From NCBI RefSeq assembly GCF_045223415.1, contig NZ_JBEQZJ010000006.1:1-64000 (forward strand): 64,000 nt of DNA. The letters run 5' to 3'. The translations under genes were made by a program, and so were the position numbers. The DNA is from Hoskinsella mucinilytica (lineage in GTDB: Bacteria > Bacillota_I > Bacilli_A > Erysipelotrichales > Erysipelotrichaceae). This document shows positions 61,178 through 64,000 of this stretch, piece by piece (the first letter of the stretch is position 1; every line of letters starts with the position of its first letter). The notes under the pieces are model-generated. The model made no database searches and had not been told where the DNA came from. It worked only from the letters and a program-made list of their open reading frames with translations.

Positions 61178-63133
61178 ATGAAAAGAAGAAGCAAAGCATT
61201 GTTTGGGGTATCTTTTGCAGGAATTCTTGCTTGTTCTGTACTAACGCCAGCTCATGGCTTATTCGCAGAAGAGGGGGATAATGATACGAAATTAGAGGGC
61301 TTGTCTTATGCAGATCAGACAGGGTTGTTTTTGAGCATGGATGAGGACGGAAACGTATCTTATGTGGAACCTGAAATTAACGATATGCAAAAGGAACTGG
61401 AGTTACCGGAAGAAACATCAAAGGATACGACTTTTGAATTGAAATTAAATTTTGGTGATGAAAGTGAAACCATAGGAGAATATGATACATTTGAAGAAGC
61501 GAATGCAGCAATGACTAGACGTTCTTTATTTAGAAGCATTGGTGATTTAGAGGTTTATTCCGATAATCAATTACGAGCATCTTCCTCTTATAGTGTAGTG
61601 AATTTCAATACCAAAGATGATACGACCAGTTATACTGAGGTAAATACCGGAACTTCTGGTTATACCTATGGTGGGTATGCAGCCGATGCTGCTTATATCG
61701 GAACCAATAGCAGTGGTACGAAAGTAAAATTTAAAATGGCGGGAGTTACCGGTTGGGTCGATAAAAAAGATGTATCGATCGTACCTTATAGTAGTTCCTT
61801 AACATTGAGCTATTATGCTGTTTCAAATGGTTATTTATATCACTATATCAGTACCAATCTAAATAAAGGTAGTACATCTTCAACACAGGTTGTAGGGAAA
61901 GCACCTTCTTATTTGAAAAGTGGAACTAAATATTACAGTTATGATGGTCATTATTTCTACACAAGCTATGCAAATATGATTGAAGATTATAAGGTTGATC
62001 AGTATCAACGTTCTGTAAATAAAGACAATCCATTTTATAACTATTATCAATTTTTATCCCATCGTACAAAAACGACATTTACTGCTGATGATTTCAACAA
62101 AAGGGTAAATGCAATCTTAGATGGTGGTACTTCTAAAATGTCAAATACAGGAGCTTATTTTATTCAAAATCAAGATGATTATGCTTCCAATGCTTCTTTG
62201 ATGTTTGGTGTTGCGGCAAATGAAAGTGCATGGGGACAAAGTTCTATCGCAAAAAATAAAAATAATCTATTTGGGCATGGTGCAGTTGATAGTAACCCTT
62301 ATTATGGTGCGACTGGTTATGAAAGTGTATCTGATAGTATTAAATATCACGCAGAATTTTACATAGACAAAGGATACACTGATCCAGCAGATTGGCGTTA
62401 TTTTGGAGCTCATTTAGGTGATAAATCTAGTGGGATGAATGTAAAATATGCTTCTGATCCATATTGGGGAGAGAAAGCAGCAGCACAAAGTTATTATTTA
62501 GAAATGCAATCAGGGAAACAAGATTCCAGTAAGTATAGCACAGGTGTTTATACGGGTGATGATGCGATAAATATCAGAAAGGAACCCAACACCTCTTCCA
62601 CAATCTTATACAATACAGGAAATGGAAATGGATCTTCAGCACGTGTAGATAACTATCCGTTTGTGATATTGGGCGAAGTGCAAGGAACCAGTGTGAATGG
62701 AAACTCAACTTGGTATAAGGTTCAATTAGATACAGGACTTGTAAATGATCGTAGCTCTATGTATGCACATGATGAAAAAAAGGGTGTTTTTATTGAAGGT
62801 TATGCATATAATTTCAGTCGTTCTTATGGTTATGTGAATGCTTCTTTAATTACGGTTTTAACAAAAGGCACTAACAGTAATACATCAGATGGAAGTAGTA
62901 GTGGAGGTTCCACAGGTGGAAATACAAACACAGACTACAAAAAAGGTGATGTTAATGGAGATGGTAAGATAAGCTCTATGGATTATGTTTTAGTGAAAAA
63001 TCATATCTTAAACATAAAAAAGTTAAGTGGGAATGCTGCAAAAGCAGCTGATGTTAATGGAGATGGAAAAATCTCATCTATGGATTATGTTTTAATTAAA
63101 AATCATATATTAGGTATTTCCCAAATCAAATGA
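61178..63133 (+). CDS. Secreted glucosaminidase (autolysin) with SH3-like domains and C-terminal dockerin
   Basis: The 651-residue protein has a signal peptide (KRRSKALFGVSFAGILACSV, cleavage near AHGLFAEE). An SH3/GW-like domain lies around 155-210 (GGYAADAAYIG, GVTGWVDKKDV). A glucosaminidase domain of the GH73 kind spans about 300-445, with FGVAANESAWGQSSIAKNKNNLFG carrying the catalytic Glu. A second SH3-type domain lies around 460-570, then a Ser/Gly/Thr linker. A type I dockerin spans 588-651, with two calcium loops (DVNGDGKISSMDYVL, twice). It should cut peptidoglycan glycan strands outside the cell and attach through the dockerin to a cohesin-bearing surface protein. ATG 61178 follows AAGGAAAG. 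Confidence 0.9.
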   Translation: MKRRSKALFGVSFAGILACSVLTPAHGLFAEEGDNDTKLEGLSYADQTGLFLSMDEDGNVSYVEPEINDMQKELELPEETSKDTTFELKLNFGDESETIGEYDTFEEANAAMTRRSLFRSIGDLEVYSDNQLRASSSYSVVNFNTKDDTTSYTEVNTGTSGYTYGGYAADAAYIGTNSSGTKVKFKMAGVTGWVDKKDVSIVPYSSSLTLSYYAVSNGYLYHYISTNLNKGSTSSTQVVGKAPSYLKSGTKYYSYDGHYFYTSYANMIEDYKVDQYQRSVNKDNPFYNYYQFLSHRTKTTFTADDFNKRVNAILDGGTSKMSNTGAYFIQNQDDYASNASLMFGVAANESAWGQSSIAKNKNNLFGHGAVDSNPYYGATGYESVSDSIKYHAEFYIDKGYTDPADWRYFGAHLGDKSSGMNVKYASDPYWGEKAAAQSYYLEMQSGKQDSSKYSTGVYTGDDAINIRKEPNTSSTILYNTGNGNGSSARVDNYPFVILGEVQGTSVNGNSTWYKVQLDTGLVNDRSSMYAHDEKKGVFIEGYAYNFSRSYGYVNASLITVLTKGTNSNTSDGSSSGGSTGGNTNTDYKKGDVNGDGKISSMDYVLVKNHILNIKKLSGNAAKAADVNGDGKISSMDYVLIKNHILGISQIK

Positions 63134-63150
63134 AATGAAGGAGCAAATTG

Positions 63151-64000
63151 ATGAAAAATAAAAGAGCTAAAATTATTTGTAGCAGTATACTTGCTTTAGA
63201 ACTTATTAGCTATACTGCAATATCAGCAGATTCTGTAGAGCCGGGAGAAAGTTTTACTGTCAATATATCTTGTGGTAATGTTGAAGGAAGCATAACGGCA
63301 AGTGGAAAAAATGCTTCAGTAACTGGAATTAGCGAAAATTGGTGTGAGCGAAGCAAGAACATTAAGATTACTGCTACAGCAGGTAGTGCAGGAACAGCAA
63401 CAGTTCAATTAATTGGTGTTGATGCTACTGGTAATGCTGATACTCCTAATCCAACAGATTATAGTGGTCAGGTAATAGGGTCTAGCAGTGTATCTGTTGC
63501 TAATCCAACACCTAACATACCATCTAATAGTGGAGGAGGATCTTCGTCTTCACAACAGACACAAACTCCATCACAAAATGAAACACCTAAAGAAGAAGCG
63601 CCTAAGAATTCCGATAGTTCTTTATCTGCATTGAGTATCAAAGATGGAAAGTTATCACCTGATTTTAAGGCAGGAACAACTTCTTATAAGGTAACAGTAG
63701 CAGAAGGTACGACTAAGGTGAATGTTTCCGCTAAAGCAAATAATTCAAAATCAAATGTAACAGGTGATGGCGAAATCAGTGTAAAGGCAGGAAACAATAA
63801 AGTAAAAGTAACTTGTACAGCAGAAGATGGAAGTACGAGTGTCTATACCATTGATGTTTATGTTGAGGAAAAGCCTGTTACAACTATGGAACTGGGTGGA
63901 AAGACCTTGAATGTATTTGAAAATATTCAAGGGGCTAATCTAGATAACAAAGCATTTACGAAAACAACAGTGAAAATTAGTGGTAAAGATATACCGGCAT
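63151..64000 (+). CDS. Secreted protein with cadherin-like beta-sandwich domain (3' end outside window)
   Basis: ATG 63151 follows GAAGGAG, 17 bases after the dockerin gene, and the frame stays open to the window edge (283 codons). It has a signal peptide (KNKRAKIICSSILALELISY, then AISADS). A beta-rich domain of about 95 residues (VEPGESFTVNISCGNVEG; KITATAGSAGTATVQL) is followed by a Pro/Ser/Gln linker. From about 150 comes a cadherin-like beta-sandwich (LSALSIKDGKLSPDF, SYKVTVAEGTTKVNV, STSVYTIDVYVEE). The first domain begins like cohesins and other immunoglobulin-like wall modules, but I cannot call it cohesin. It is probably in one operon with the autolysin. Confidence 0.8.
   Translation, partial: MKNKRAKIICSSILALELISYTAISADSVEPGESFTVNISCGNVEGSITASGKNASVTGISENWCERSKNIKITATAGSAGTATVQLIGVDATGNADTPNPTDYSGQVIGSSSVSVANPTPNIPSNSGGGSSSSQQTQTPSQNETPKEEAPKNSDSSLSALSIKDGKLSPDFKAGTTSYKVTVAEGTTKVNVSAKANNSKSNVTGDGEISVKAGNNKVKVTCTAEDGSTSVYTIDVYVEEKPVTTMELGGKTLNVFENIQGANLDNKAFTKTTVKISGKDIPA

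Overview
The window looks like a chromosomal segment of a low-GC, Gram-positive, anaerobic member of the Firmicutes. Features pointing there are AGGAGG-type ribosome binding sites, AT-rich intergenic DNA, the operon rlmN-prpC-prkC-rsgA-rpe-thiN, meso-diaminopimelate dehydrogenase, a reverse rubrerythrin, a CsoR/CopA pair, a c-di-AMP receptor and a PASTA kinase. A gut Erysipelotrichia-like species is my best guess from protein style. No 16S gene is present to prove it.

Layout. Positions 1-3000 hold the end of a defence-type SF1 helicase and a gene broken by two frameshifts. From 3.05 to 7.65 kb there are a small rubredoxin, a PurF-like protein, a type I-C-like CRISPR array without cas genes, and a GuaA. 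Both amidotransferases have lost their glutaminase residues. From 7.8 to 12.8 kb is a very AT-rich accessory island: two DNA methyltransferases, a PD-(D/E)xK restriction enzyme, an Mrr_N/DUF3883 nuclease-like protein, and a decayed ISL3 element whose inverted repeats are still intact. From 13 to 17.8 kb are a WYL regulator, a DJ-1/PfpI protein, a VOC protein, a DUF5131 protein and ddh. From 18 to 33.3 kb are a TetM-like GTPase fused to a Rae1/YacP-type NYN nuclease, dgt, darA, six tRNAs (Val, Thr, Tyr, Gln, Lys, Gly), deoD, csoR-copA, nrdAB and ldh. From 33.4 to 38.4 kb is a mostly minus-strand block (polysaccharide deacetylase, AI-2E transporter, CDP-alcohol phosphatidyltransferase, CmpB-like membrane protein, HAD phosphatase, MarR). 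From 38.6 to 47.4 kb are a 25-residue peptide gene with its own promoter and terminator, an ankyrin protein, an EF-G paralog, a P1 peptidase, an ECF S-component behind a structured leader, MATE, YwaF-like and reverse rubrerythrin genes. From 47.5 kb to the end are a catalytically dead ABC-FtsX fusion, rsmF-like, ABC-F, the rlmN-to-thiN operon, a uridine-kinase-like gene, rpmB, a secreted dockerin-bearing glucosaminidase, and the start of a cadherin-like surface protein.

Themes. Three enzymes (PurF-like, GuaA, Ddh) appear to use free ammonia. Two of them have visibly degenerate glutamine-hydrolysing domains, which fits life in an ammonia-rich habitat. Several proteins act on the ribosome (TetM-NYN fusion, EF-G2, ABC-F, RsgA, RlmN, RsmF-like). 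The TetM-NYN fusion is the most striking single protein, because it joins an A-site translational GTPase to a relative of a nuclease known to cut mRNA in the ribosomal A site. All homology statements come from reading the sequence; no database search was run.
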